Assembly (NCBI GenBank): GCA_947503365.1
Contig: CANNDT010000162.1
Coordinates: forward strand, 1 to 5,920
DNA length: 5,920 bases
Direction of reading: 5' to 3'
Source: CANNDT01 sp945876205
Lineage (GTDB): Bacteria > Acidobacteriota > Vicinamibacteria > Vicinamibacterales > UBA2999
The notes under the pieces are model-generated. The model was not told the DNA's origin. It was given only the letters and a program-made list of their open reading frames with translations, and ran no database searches. A program made the position numbers and the translations under genes. How positions within the stretch are numbered: the stretch's first letter is position 1; each line of letters starts with the position of its first letter. Positions 1 to 5,334 of this stretch are shown here, in pieces.

Positions 1-28
1 CCCTGCCCCCTGCCCCCTGCCCCCTACC
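1..28. repeat. C-rich 7-bp tandem repeat, four copies, truncated by window edge
   Basis: Three exact copies of CCCTGCC (1-7, 8-14, 15-21) are followed by one variant copy, CCCTACC (22-28). The array begins at the window edge, so its full length is unknown. It ends 2 nt before the stop codon of the methyltransferase gene, which puts it in that gene's 3' untranslated region. Read on the minus strand it gives runs of 3 to 5 G separated by two bases, a pattern that can form a G-quadruplex. Similar C-rich low-complexity heptamers are, from memory, scattered between genes in acidobacterial genomes. Confidence 0.85.
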
Positions 29-30
29 CG

Positions 31-576
31 CTACTTGATTGGGACCGTCCAGAAGTAGACCGTGCGACCGTTCACGTTCAGCGTCTGCTGCGGCTTGATG
101 TCGCCCATGTCGAACGCGTGCGACACGATGCGCGTGCCGGGCTTCAACTCGGCGTTGAGCTTCGGCAGGAGCTTCAAGTTCAGCGACGGAAGCAGGTACA
201 GCGTCACGACCGTGGCTTCACCGATCGGCGTGGTGAAGAGATCCTGGTTGAGGAACTTGACCTTGTTGGCGACGCCGGCGGTCTTCAGGTTTTCGTTGGC
301 CTCGCGGATCCGCTGCGGATCGATATCGATCCCGACGCCGCGGGCGCCGTAGGTCTTCGCCGCGGTGATCGGGATGCGGCCGTCGCCGGAACCGAGGTCG
401 TAGACCACGTCGTTTGGTCCCACCTTGGCCAGCTTCAGCATGGCATCGACAACTTCCTGGGGGGTCGGGACAAAGATCACGTCCGGCGAGCGAAGCTGCG
501 CCGGCTGCTGCGCCGAGGACGGCGCGGCTACTGCCGCGAGAACTGCAAACAATAAGACGAGGGTTCGGAGTCTCAT
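31..576 (-). CDS. exported class I SAM-dependent methyltransferase
   Basis: This 181-residue protein has a Rossmann-type methyltransferase fold. Motif I is VYDLGSGDGR (58-67), the SAM-binding glycine loop. The acidic post-I strand is GVGIDID (80-86), a D near 112 (NQDLF) fits motif III, and VVTLYLLPSLN (123-133) fits the motif IV region. The N-terminus is a typical type I signal peptide: a basic MRLR start, a hydrophobic stretch from about 5 to 18, and a likely cleavage after SAQ near residue 23, so the protein is predicted to leave the cytoplasm. The substrate is unknown. The start at 576 has a full AAGGAGG just upstream. Small exported methyltransferases with the wording VPTPQEVVDAML are a recurring but uncharacterised family in environmental bacteria (memory). 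The gene is transcribed away from the aspartate kinase across a 53-bp gap. The fold is near certain; the enzymatic target is not. Confidence 0.87.
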   Translation of the reverse strand: MRLRTLVLLFAVLAAVAAPSSAQQPAQLRSPDVIFVPTPQEVVDAMLKLAKVGPNDVVYDLGSGDGRIPITAAKTYGARGVGIDIDPQRIREANENLKTAGVANKVKFLNQDLFTTPIGEATVVTLYLLPSLNLKLLPKLNAELKPGTRIVSHAFDMGDIKPQQTLNVNGRTVYFWTVPIK

Positions 577-579
577 GTG

Positions 580-586
580 CCTCCTT
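580..586 (-). promoter_or_regulatory. ribosome-binding site of the methyltransferase gene, short spacing
   Basis: The minus strand reads AAGGAGG, a full match to the anti-16S sequence, but only three bases (CAC) separate it from the ATG at 576. That spacing is shorter than usual. No later ATG is available before residue 46, and a later start would delete the signal peptide, so the start at 576 is kept. Confidence 0.7.
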
Positions 587-597
587 ATGTGGCGGCG

Positions 598-603
598 ATT
601 ATA
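598..603 (-). promoter_or_regulatory. candidate -10 box for the methyltransferase gene in the divergent 53-bp gap
   Basis: The minus strand reads TATAAT, an exact sigma70-type -10 consensus, in an otherwise GC-rich gap. It sits 21 nt upstream of the ATG at 576, which would place the start of transcription near 590 and leave a leader of about 15 nt carrying the ribosome-binding site. The best -35 candidate 18 nt further up (GGTACA) is weak. The overlapping plus-strand TTATAT (599-604) could serve the kinase gene in the other direction. Acidobacterial promoters are poorly known, so this rests on sequence match alone. Confidence 0.4.
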
Positions 604-629
604 TCCCCGCGAGGTTTATGCTGTACCCC

Positions 630-1841
630 ATGGCGGTGATCGTCCAGAAGTACGGCGGCAGCAGCGTGGCTGACGTCAAGAAGCTGCAACAGGTCGCCGA
701 GCGTGTCATGCGCACCCGCCAGCAGGGCCACGATGTGGTGGTCGTCGTCTCCGCGATGGGCGACACCACCGATGAGCTTCTCGGGATGGCCAAGCAAGTC
801 TCGCCGAATCCCGCACGCCGCGAGCTGGACATGCTGCTCTCCGCCGGAGAGCGCATCTCGATGGCGCTGCTGTCGATGGCGATCCGCGAGCTGGGTGGCG
901 ATGCCATCAGCTTCACCGGCAGCCAGTCCGGCATCATCACCAACGACCGCCACGTCGACGCACGAATCATCGAAGTGCGCCCCTTTCGCGTCCAGGACGA
1001 GCTCGCCCGCGGAAAAATCGTGGTCATCGCGGGCTTCCAGGGCGTGTCGTACAAGAAGGAAGTGACGACCCTCGGCCGCGGCGGGAGCGATACGACGGCC
1101 GTGGCCATGGCCGCGGCGCTCGACGCCGAGTTCTGCGAGATCTGCTCGGATGTGGACGGGGTGTATTCGGCGGATCCGCGCGTCGTCCCCGCGGCGCGGC
1201 GCATCGCGACCCTGTCGTACGAAGAGACGCAGGAGATGGCCGAGGCCGGCGCGAAAGTGCTCAACGCGCAGGCGGTGGAATTCGCGAAGGAGAAAGGGAT
1301 CGCGATTTACGCGCGTGCCACCCGCGGTCCGCTACCGGGGCCCGATCCTTCGAGCGATGGCACCGTCGTGCGCAAGAGTCCGCCGCGGATGCCAGGGACG
1401 GTGGTCGGGGTGGCGAGCGAGAAGGACGTGCTGATCCTCGACGCGGAAGGGCCGGCCGCAGATCTGCTCGCGCTGCTCGACGAACGAGGCGTGTCGGGAA
1501 AGCAGCTTCACGTCTACGCCGGCCGTACCACGCTCGCGCTCTCGCGCGAGAACCTGCACAACGAGGCGCAGGTGCGCGAGGCCCTGACCGCCACGCTCGG
1601 CAGCCGCGTACGTCTCGGGGACGGCCTGGCCGCGGTCAGCGTCGTCGGTGCCGGCATCAACGCCACCTACGCCAACGTGCGCGCCGGGTCAGAGGTGCTC
1701 TCGGCCGTGGGCGCTACGCCCTCGGGCATCTCCACCTCGTCATTCCGAATCACCTGGATGATCCCGACAAACCGCACCGAGGACGCCGTACGGGCGCTGC
1801 ACGGCCGGTTCATAGAAGCTGAGCAGCCACTTCTTCCCTAA
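630..1841 (+). CDS. lysC: aspartate kinase, class II (LysC/Ask type) with divergent ACT region
   Basis: The enzyme phosphorylates L-aspartate with ATP, the first step to lysine, threonine, methionine and diaminopimelate. The 403-residue protein has the length of class II monofunctional aspartokinases. Kinase motifs are QKYGGSSV (6-13), SAGERIS (71-77), TTLGRGGSDTT (147-156) and SDVDGVYSADPR (173-184). GAKVLNAQAVEF (207-218) replaces the more usual GAKVLHPR wording. The kinase domain ends near 231. A proline-rich linker and about 145 residues of regulatory region follow. Neither ACT repeat keeps the usual PG(I/V)A ligand-loop motif: the second reads VVGAGINATYANVRAGSEV (338-356). Lysine or threonine feedback may therefore be weak, or the ligand different. 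I chose ATG 630 because family members begin directly before the QK(Y/F)GG strand. ATG 618 is also possible. The only purine-rich site, GAGG at 611-614, is poorly spaced for both. An open frame runs back to 414 but overlaps the opposing methyltransferase gene and is not expected to be coding there. Confidence 0.93.
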   Translation: MAVIVQKYGGSSVADVKKLQQVAERVMRTRQQGHDVVVVVSAMGDTTDELLGMAKQVSPNPARRELDMLLSAGERISMALLSMAIRELGGDAISFTGSQSGIITNDRHVDARIIEVRPFRVQDELARGKIVVIAGFQGVSYKKEVTTLGRGGSDTTAVAMAAALDAEFCEICSDVDGVYSADPRVVPAARRIATLSYEETQEMAEAGAKVLNAQAVEFAKEKGIAIYARATRGPLPGPDPSSDGTVVRKSPPRMPGTVVGVASEKDVLILDAEGPAADLLALLDERGVSGKQLHVYAGRTTLALSRENLHNEAQVREALTATLGSRVRLGDGLAAVSVVGAGINATYANVRAGSEVLSAVGATPSGISTSSFRITWMIPTNRTEDAVRALHGRFIEAEQPLLP

Positions 1842-1857
1842 CGCCCTTCGCGGGCCT

Positions 1858-2415
1858 ATGATCGGGCTGATCAACAGGGCGCCGGATACGTCAGGCGACA
1901 TCGGCCTGCTGATGAAGCAGGCGCTCGAGAAGCTGGCGTTCCTTCCATTTGGGCTGGTGGTCGATCAGTGGAGATGGCAGGTGTTCAGTGGGGCGGTGAC
2001 GCCGGAACGCTACAACGCGGCATGGTGGGAGCTGCGGGAGCGGTACCAGGGTGTGCGCGCGCCGTCCGTGCGGGGGGAGGACTTCTTCGATCCTGGCGCC
2101 AAGTACCACGTGCCGTCCAACACGCCGTACGCCCGTTACTTCCTGGCGTCGGTGCTGCAATTCCAGTTTCACCGGGCGTTGGCGAAGACGGCGGGCTGTA
2201 CGACCCCGCTCTATCGATGCTCGATTTACGGAAGCGCCGAGGCGGGACAACGGCTGAATGCGGCGCTGGCGATGGGGGCATCACAGCCCTGGCCGGAAGC
2301 GCTGGAGGCGCTCACCGGCCAGAAGCAAATGGATGCGACCGCGATTGCCGACTACTTCGCGCCGCTCAAGGTCTGGCTTGACGAACAGAACGCGGGGCAG
2401 AACATCGGCTGGTAA
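1858..2415 (+). pseudogene. C-terminal remnant of an M2-family (ACE-like) dipeptidyl carboxypeptidase
   Basis: The 185-codon frame matches the end of angiotensin-converting-enzyme-type peptidases up to the natural C-terminus (WLDEQN..., ending GW). Adding 429 to its numbering gives human testis ACE numbering, and these positions agree: K82/H84 (K511/H513, substrate carboxylate and transition state), Y91 and Y94 (Y520, Y523), R93 (R522, chloride), W56 and R60 (W485, R489, chloride). The zinc ligands H383, H387 and E411 would lie before the first residue, so the product cannot be a normal metallopeptidase. Family enzymes have roughly 600-700 residues; about two thirds is missing. Upstream in the same frame a stop occurs at 1813-1815, with no HExxH in between. 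There is no recognisable ribosome-binding site, and the start is only 16 nt after the kinase stop. The last 50 nt overlap the opposing HTH gene. The frame is open and codon use resembles its neighbours, so the truncation may be recent, or translation may be coupled to the kinase gene. I favour a gene remnant. Confidence 0.85.
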
Positions 2416-2851
2416 GCAGCCGCCCGAACTGCAGCAGCGCGTCGCGCCACCGCACCTTCGACATCATGTTGATGTGAGGTGCGTTGAGGTTGAGGCCGCT
2501 GCCACGCCGATCGACCTCCGAGATGCCCTTGAAGTCGTCCCGGTAGTCGGACGGGGCCGCGACGATCGCGGCGATTTCCGTGATCGTCGACTGCACCCGG
2601 CGATCGCCCTGCGGAAACAGCCGGCAGAACTCGTCGACGGTATCGATCGCGTCGACGCCGATCGCGCTCGCGTAGGCGCGCATCCACGCCCGTGAGTACA
2701 GGCCGCGCGGCCACCCGGATAGGTCGTTTCGTTCGAGCGCCTCGAGCAGGTCGCGCCTGATCCGCGTATCGCCTGCAATTTCCGCAAGCGAAATGTGGTT
2801 GCGTTCACGATGACGACGAAGCCGTCCAATGAATATTTCCTGAGGGGTCAT
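2366..2851 (-). CDS. RodZ-like helix-turn-helix protein (HTH_25 type), no membrane segment
   Basis: The 161-residue protein starts with a Cro/RodZ-like helix-turn-helix domain at about 6-80. The pattern is IGRLRRHRERNHISLAEIAG (8-27), then TRIRRDLLEALERNDLSGWP (29-48) and LYSRAWMRAYASAIGVD (51-67), which matches the HTH_25 layout including the conserved ALE..D...WP turn. DEFCRLFPQGDRR (73-85) ends the domain. The remaining 75 residues are polar and unrecognised, and no transmembrane helix is visible, unlike RodZ itself. Residues from about 146 onward are read from the antisense of the ACE remnant, so the original C-terminus may have been lost or replaced there. The start at 2851 is backed by GGGAG five bases upstream. 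The role could be DNA binding or protein contact; there is no evidence for a target. The gene lies downstream of hemQ on the same strand, separated by 176 nt. Confidence 0.7.
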   Translation of the reverse strand: MTPQEIFIGRLRRHRERNHISLAEIAGDTRIRRDLLEALERNDLSGWPRGLYSRAWMRAYASAIGVDAIDTVDEFCRLFPQGDRRVQSTITEIAAIVAAPSDYRDDFKGISEVDRRGSGLNLNAPHINMMSKVRWRDALLQFGRLLTSRCSAPRSVRQARP

Positions 2852-2853
2852 CT

Positions 2854-2875
2854 GGTCTCCCGTGTGATGGAGACC
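2854..2875 (-). promoter_or_regulatory. perfect 7-bp inverted repeat enclosing the ribosome-binding site of the HTH gene
   Basis: GGTCTCC (2854-2860) and GGAGACC (2869-2875) are exact reverse complements with an 8-nt loop. On the minus strand the arm nearest the gene contributes GGAG to the GGGAG ribosome-binding site (2857-2861), and its last base is 3 nt from the ATG at 2851. In mRNA the hairpin would hide the site; in DNA it would look like a dyad operator for an HTH dimer. Either would give control of this gene. The symmetry is observed; the function is inferred. Confidence 0.55.
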
Positions 2876-2947
2876 GTAGCAATTCCCGCGCCTCAGCTCG
2901 GCCGTGGCCGCGGTGCGCCTTTCGTGTTCAGCCGACAGAACTTACGC

Positions 2948-3005
2948 GCCGACCACGAAAACTGTGATCGGCCGGCACGTTGCGAAATGATGCGAGGCGA
3001 TCACA
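2948..3005 (-). promoter_or_regulatory. two mutually exclusive hairpins in the hemQ-HTH gap
   Basis: The 176-nt gap (2852-3027) contains no gene that I can support. On the minus strand, in order of transcription, it carries arm A (3005-2998, TGTGATCG), arm B (2972-2963, with CGATCACA at 2970-2963) and arm C (2956-2948, GTGGTCGGC). A pairs with B over 8 bp around a 27-nt loop. B pairs with C over 9 bp, one of them G-U, around a 7-nt loop, using the gene-strand stretch 2972-2964. Because B is shared, only one can form, as in attenuators. B-C is the tighter hairpin but is not followed by a U-run, so it is not a classical terminator. It may simply be the 3' structure that ends the hemQ transcript. 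Confidence 0.4.
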
Positions 3006-3027
3006 ATGCCGTCGCAATTTCTGCACG

Positions 3028-3843
3028 TTACATCGACGGAACGTTCCCCTTGAGGAAGCCGGCAAGGTTGGCGGGCGCGAACTGGAGCCCCGTGTAGAAG
3101 GGTCCGAACTCGGCGAACTTCGCGCTCGCTTCGTCGAACCGCATTTCATAAATCAGTTTCTTGAACACGAGCGGATCGTCGGCGAAAAGGTCGACGCCCC
3201 ATTCCCAGTCGTCGTAGCCGATCGAGCCGGAGATGATCTGCTGGACCTTGCCTGCATACGTGCGCCCGATCGAGCCGTGCTCGCGCATCATCGATGCCCG
3301 CCGCTCGAACGTCTCCGAGTACCAGTTGACCGACTCTCCGCGCCGCTTGTTCATCGGATAGAAGCAGACGTAGCGGCCCTTCGGCAGGTCGATGAACAGC
3401 CGGCTCATGACGCGCTGGCGCTGCGTGTCCATTTCGACGTCAAACGCTTTCTCGAACTCGTCGCTCCCCGGCTTGTGCTTCGCGGCGAGCTGCTCGTGCA
3501 CCTTGGCGGTCATCTCGTACATGCCGAGCTCGACCACCGAGACATACGACGAAGTCGGCTCCAGCAGGTCGTGCAGCGCCGTGCCTGACAGCGCCAGTTG
3601 CGCCTGCGCGAGCTGCTCGAATCCACGACGGAAGCAGACGAGCATCAGGTCGGCCTTGTGACCCAGGACCTGCACGAACGCCGTCGATCCCGCATCGGGC
3701 ACGGCCAGTGCCTGCACGACTTCCTCGGCCATCCGCTCGCGGTCGGCGGCATTGACAGCGCGCAAGCGGTCCCACCGCACGCGATACATCAGGTGAAGCA
3801 GGCTCCACCCATCGAGGGTTTCGGGAACGAACGGGTTATGCAT
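3028..3843 (-). CDS. hemQ: coproheme decarboxylase HemQ/ChdC (chlorite dismutase family)
   Basis: The enzyme converts iron-coproporphyrin III to haem b with hydrogen peroxide, the last step of the coproporphyrin-dependent haem pathway, in the cytoplasm. The 271-residue protein is close to family length. A constant offset of 17 from Geobacillus HemQ numbering places all key residues: catalytic Y162 (Y145) and K166 (K149) in FYPMNKRR, proximal haem ligand H189 (H172) in MMREHGSIGR, distal Q202 (Q185), W215 (W198) in SIGYDDWEWG, and R235 (R218) in YEMRFDE. Having both this Tyr and the distal Gln separates it from true chlorite dismutases, which use a distal Arg. The start at 3843 lies 37 nt after the stop of the aspartate kinase gene on the same strand, so co-transcription is likely. 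The ribosome-binding site is weak (GAG about 12 nt upstream), which fits expression from a longer transcript. Presence of HemQ implies the coproporphyrin route rather than the protoporphyrin route. Confidence 0.95.
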   Translation of the reverse strand: MHNPFVPETLDGWSLLHLMYRVRWDRLRAVNAADRERMAEEVVQALAVPDAGSTAFVQVLGHKADLMLVCFRRGFEQLAQAQLALSGTALHDLLEPTSSYVSVVELGMYEMTAKVHEQLAAKHKPGSDEFEKAFDVEMDTQRQRVMSRLFIDLPKGRYVCFYPMNKRRGESVNWYSETFERRASMMREHGSIGRTYAGKVQQIISGSIGYDDWEWGVDLFADDPLVFKKLIYEMRFDEASAKFAEFGPFYTGLQFAPANLAGFLKGNVPSM

Positions 3844-3880
3844 GGTGCGATTTTACTCGTTGAGGAGTGGACGTGGTCGG

Positions 3881-5281
3881 TCAACTCCCCAGGTGGAACG
3901 CGCGGTGGATCGCGCGCACCGCGGCGGCCGCGTCGGGCTCCCTGACGACCATCGAGATATTCCGCTCCGAAGAACCCTGCGAGATCGCGATGACGTTGAT
4001 GCCTTCCGTGCCCAGCGCGGTGAAGACGGTGGCGGCAATGCCCGGGGTGCCGCGCATGCGATCGCCCACCGCGGCGACGATCGCCACCGGCTCGGCGCCG
4101 ATCTCTTCGATGTGCCCGCGCATCAACTCCATTTCCAGCGCGCTCCGCAGCGCCGTGACGACCCCCGGCGCCTCCGCCGCGCTGATGACGAAGCAGATGT
4201 TGTTCTCGGAGGACGCCTGCGAAATCATCAGGATGTTGGCCTGCTGCGCGGCGACGACGTCGAACGCCTTGGCCGCGATGCCCGGAATCCCCTGCATCCC
4301 CGTGCCGCTGATCGCCACGAGGATCACGCCTCGAATGGACGTCACCGCCTTCACGCCGGCCAAGGACGGATCGCCTTCGACGCTGACCCGCGTCCCTGGA
4401 TGCTTCGGGTTGAAGCTATTGAGAATGCGCACCGGAATCCGCTGGCGAAACGCCGGCAGGATCGTCTTGTAGTGCAGCACCTTCGCGCCGTAATACGCCA
4501 GCTCCGACGCTTCGCTGTAGGAGATCTCCGCCAGGGTGCGCGCTTCGGGCACCTCTGACGGATTCGCCGTCATCACGCCGTCCACGTCGGTCCAGATCCA
4601 GACTTCATCGGCGTCGAGCGCGGCGCCAATGATGGACGCCGAATAATCCGACCCGCCCCGCCCGAGCGTCGTCAGCACGCCATCCCGCGTCGCCGCGATG
4701 AAGCCGGTGACAACCGGCACTTCACCATTGGCGAGGACGGCCTGCAGGCGCGCCTGCGTTTTGGAACGCGTCTCGTCCATCAGCGGCTCGGCGCCGCCAA
4801 ACTGATCGGTCGTCACGATCAGATCGGTGGCGTCCACCGGCTGCGACGCTCTCCCCTTCGCGGCAATCGCCGCCGACAGGAGCGGCGCCGTGAGCATTTC
4901 GCCCGTGCCGGAGATGGCGTCCAGCAGCCGGGGCGTCAGTTCGTGGACCATCGACAAGCCGAAGCAGAGCTTCTCGAATCGGTCGAGCCGCTGGCTCAGC
5001 GCCTCGAGCACCGCCGCATGCCGTACCGGGTCGCCGCCGATCACGGCGTCGGCCACCGCTTTGTGGCGGTCGTACAACTGCTGCCGAATCGCGGGATCCC
5101 AATGCCCCGCCGATGCCTGGCGCGCGGCGGCAATCAGCGAGTCCGTCACCTTGCTCATGGCCGACGTCACCACGACGACCTGGTGTCCTTGCGCGGCGCT
5201 ATCCGCCGCGAGTTGCGCGGCCTGGGCAATCCGCTCGGCCGAACCGACGGACGTGCCGCCAAACTTCATCACGATCAACAT
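3881..5281 (-). CDS. aspartate kinase, class I (ThrA/LysC-III type) with two intact ACT domains
   Basis: This second aspartokinase of the window makes aspartyl phosphate from aspartate and ATP. The 466-residue protein is in the class I monofunctional range; no homoserine dehydrogenase domain follows. Kinase motifs are MKFGGTSV (5-12), GTGEML in the SxGE position (125-130), TTLGRGGSDYS (204-214), WTDVDGV (230-236) and GAKVLHYKTI (265-274, where family members usually have HP). ACT1 spans about 312-385 with GTGMQGIPGIAAKAF (326-340) and ISQASSENN (353-361). ACT2 spans about 397-462 with GDRMRGTPGIAATVF (406-420) and ISQGSSERN (433-441). Q355 and Q435 lie where the plant bifunctional aspartate kinase-homoserine dehydrogenase uses two glutamines to bind threonine, so threonine feedback is plausible. 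The open frame extends back to 5500, but that part overlaps the upstream peptidase gene. ATG 5281 is chosen for its ribosome-binding site and because the conserved MKFGG strand follows at once. It lies between the peptidase gene (53 nt) and hemQ (37 nt), probably in one operon. Confidence 0.95.
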   Translation of the reverse strand: MLIVMKFGGTSVGSAERIAQAAQLAADSAAQGHQVVVVTSAMSKVTDSLIAAARQASAGHWDPAIRQQLYDRHKAVADAVIGGDPVRHAAVLEALSQRLDRFEKLCFGLSMVHELTPRLLDAISGTGEMLTAPLLSAAIAAKGRASQPVDATDLIVTTDQFGGAEPLMDETRSKTQARLQAVLANGEVPVVTGFIAATRDGVLTTLGRGGSDYSASIIGAALDADEVWIWTDVDGVMTANPSEVPEARTLAEISYSEASELAYYGAKVLHYKTILPAFRQRIPVRILNSFNPKHPGTRVSVEGDPSLAGVKAVTSIRGVILVAISGTGMQGIPGIAAKAFDVVAAQQANILMISQASSENNICFVISAAEAPGVVTALRSALEMELMRGHIEEIGAEPVAIVAAVGDRMRGTPGIAATVFTALGTEGINVIAISQGSSERNISMVVREPDAAAAVRAIHRAFHLGS

Positions 5282-5291
5282 AGGGGCGAAA

Positions 5292-5296
5292 CCTTC
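5292..5296 (-). promoter_or_regulatory. ribosome-binding site setting the class I aspartate kinase start
   Basis: The minus strand reads GAAGG, followed by ten bases and the ATG at 5281. The second candidate, ATG 5269 (residue 5), would be 22 nt away, so 5281 is preferred. This also argues against the longer frame that begins inside the peptidase gene. Confidence 0.6.
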
Positions 5297-5307
5297 GCTG
5301 AGACGGG

Positions 5308-5323
5308 CCACGGAGACACAGAG
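5308..5323. repeat. possible copy of a dispersed CCACGGAGACACAGAG-type intergenic repeat
   Basis: The 53-nt gap between the peptidase and kinase genes holds CCACGGAGACACAGAG, a low-complexity wording that, from memory, recurs between genes in several environmental bacterial phyla. There is only one copy in this window, so its repeat nature cannot be shown here. Confidence 0.25.
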
Positions 5324-5334
5324 CTCGTCTTTGG

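Noticed and set aside
414..629. Upstream extension of the class II aspartate kinase frame to an ATG at 414
   Set aside because: It lies antisense to the well-supported methyltransferase gene, has low-complexity shadow composition, and the family starts at the MAVIVQKYGG strand.
1843..1855. Short GCCC-TTCGC-GGGC hairpin after the class II kinase stop as a terminator
   Set aside because: The stem is only 4 bp and no T-run follows.
2461..2475. Perfect palindrome ACATCA-TGT-TGATGT
   Set aside because: It lies inside the HTH coding region, has only 6-bp arms, and is explained by the codons for the HINMM stretch. No regulatory setting is evident.
2899..2910. CGGCC-GT-GGCCG dyad upstream of the HTH gene
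   Set aside because: The arms are 5 bp with a 2-nt spacer in GC-rich sequence, which is expected by chance.
2963..3005. CRP-like site from the TGTGA and TCACA halves
   Set aside because: The halves are separated by 33 bases rather than the 6 of a CRP operator, so the pair is better read as a hairpin.
3842..4558. Long plus-strand open frames opposite the class I kinase and hemQ
   Set aside because: They are antisense shadows typical of high-GC DNA, rich in Arg and His, with no recognisable domain.
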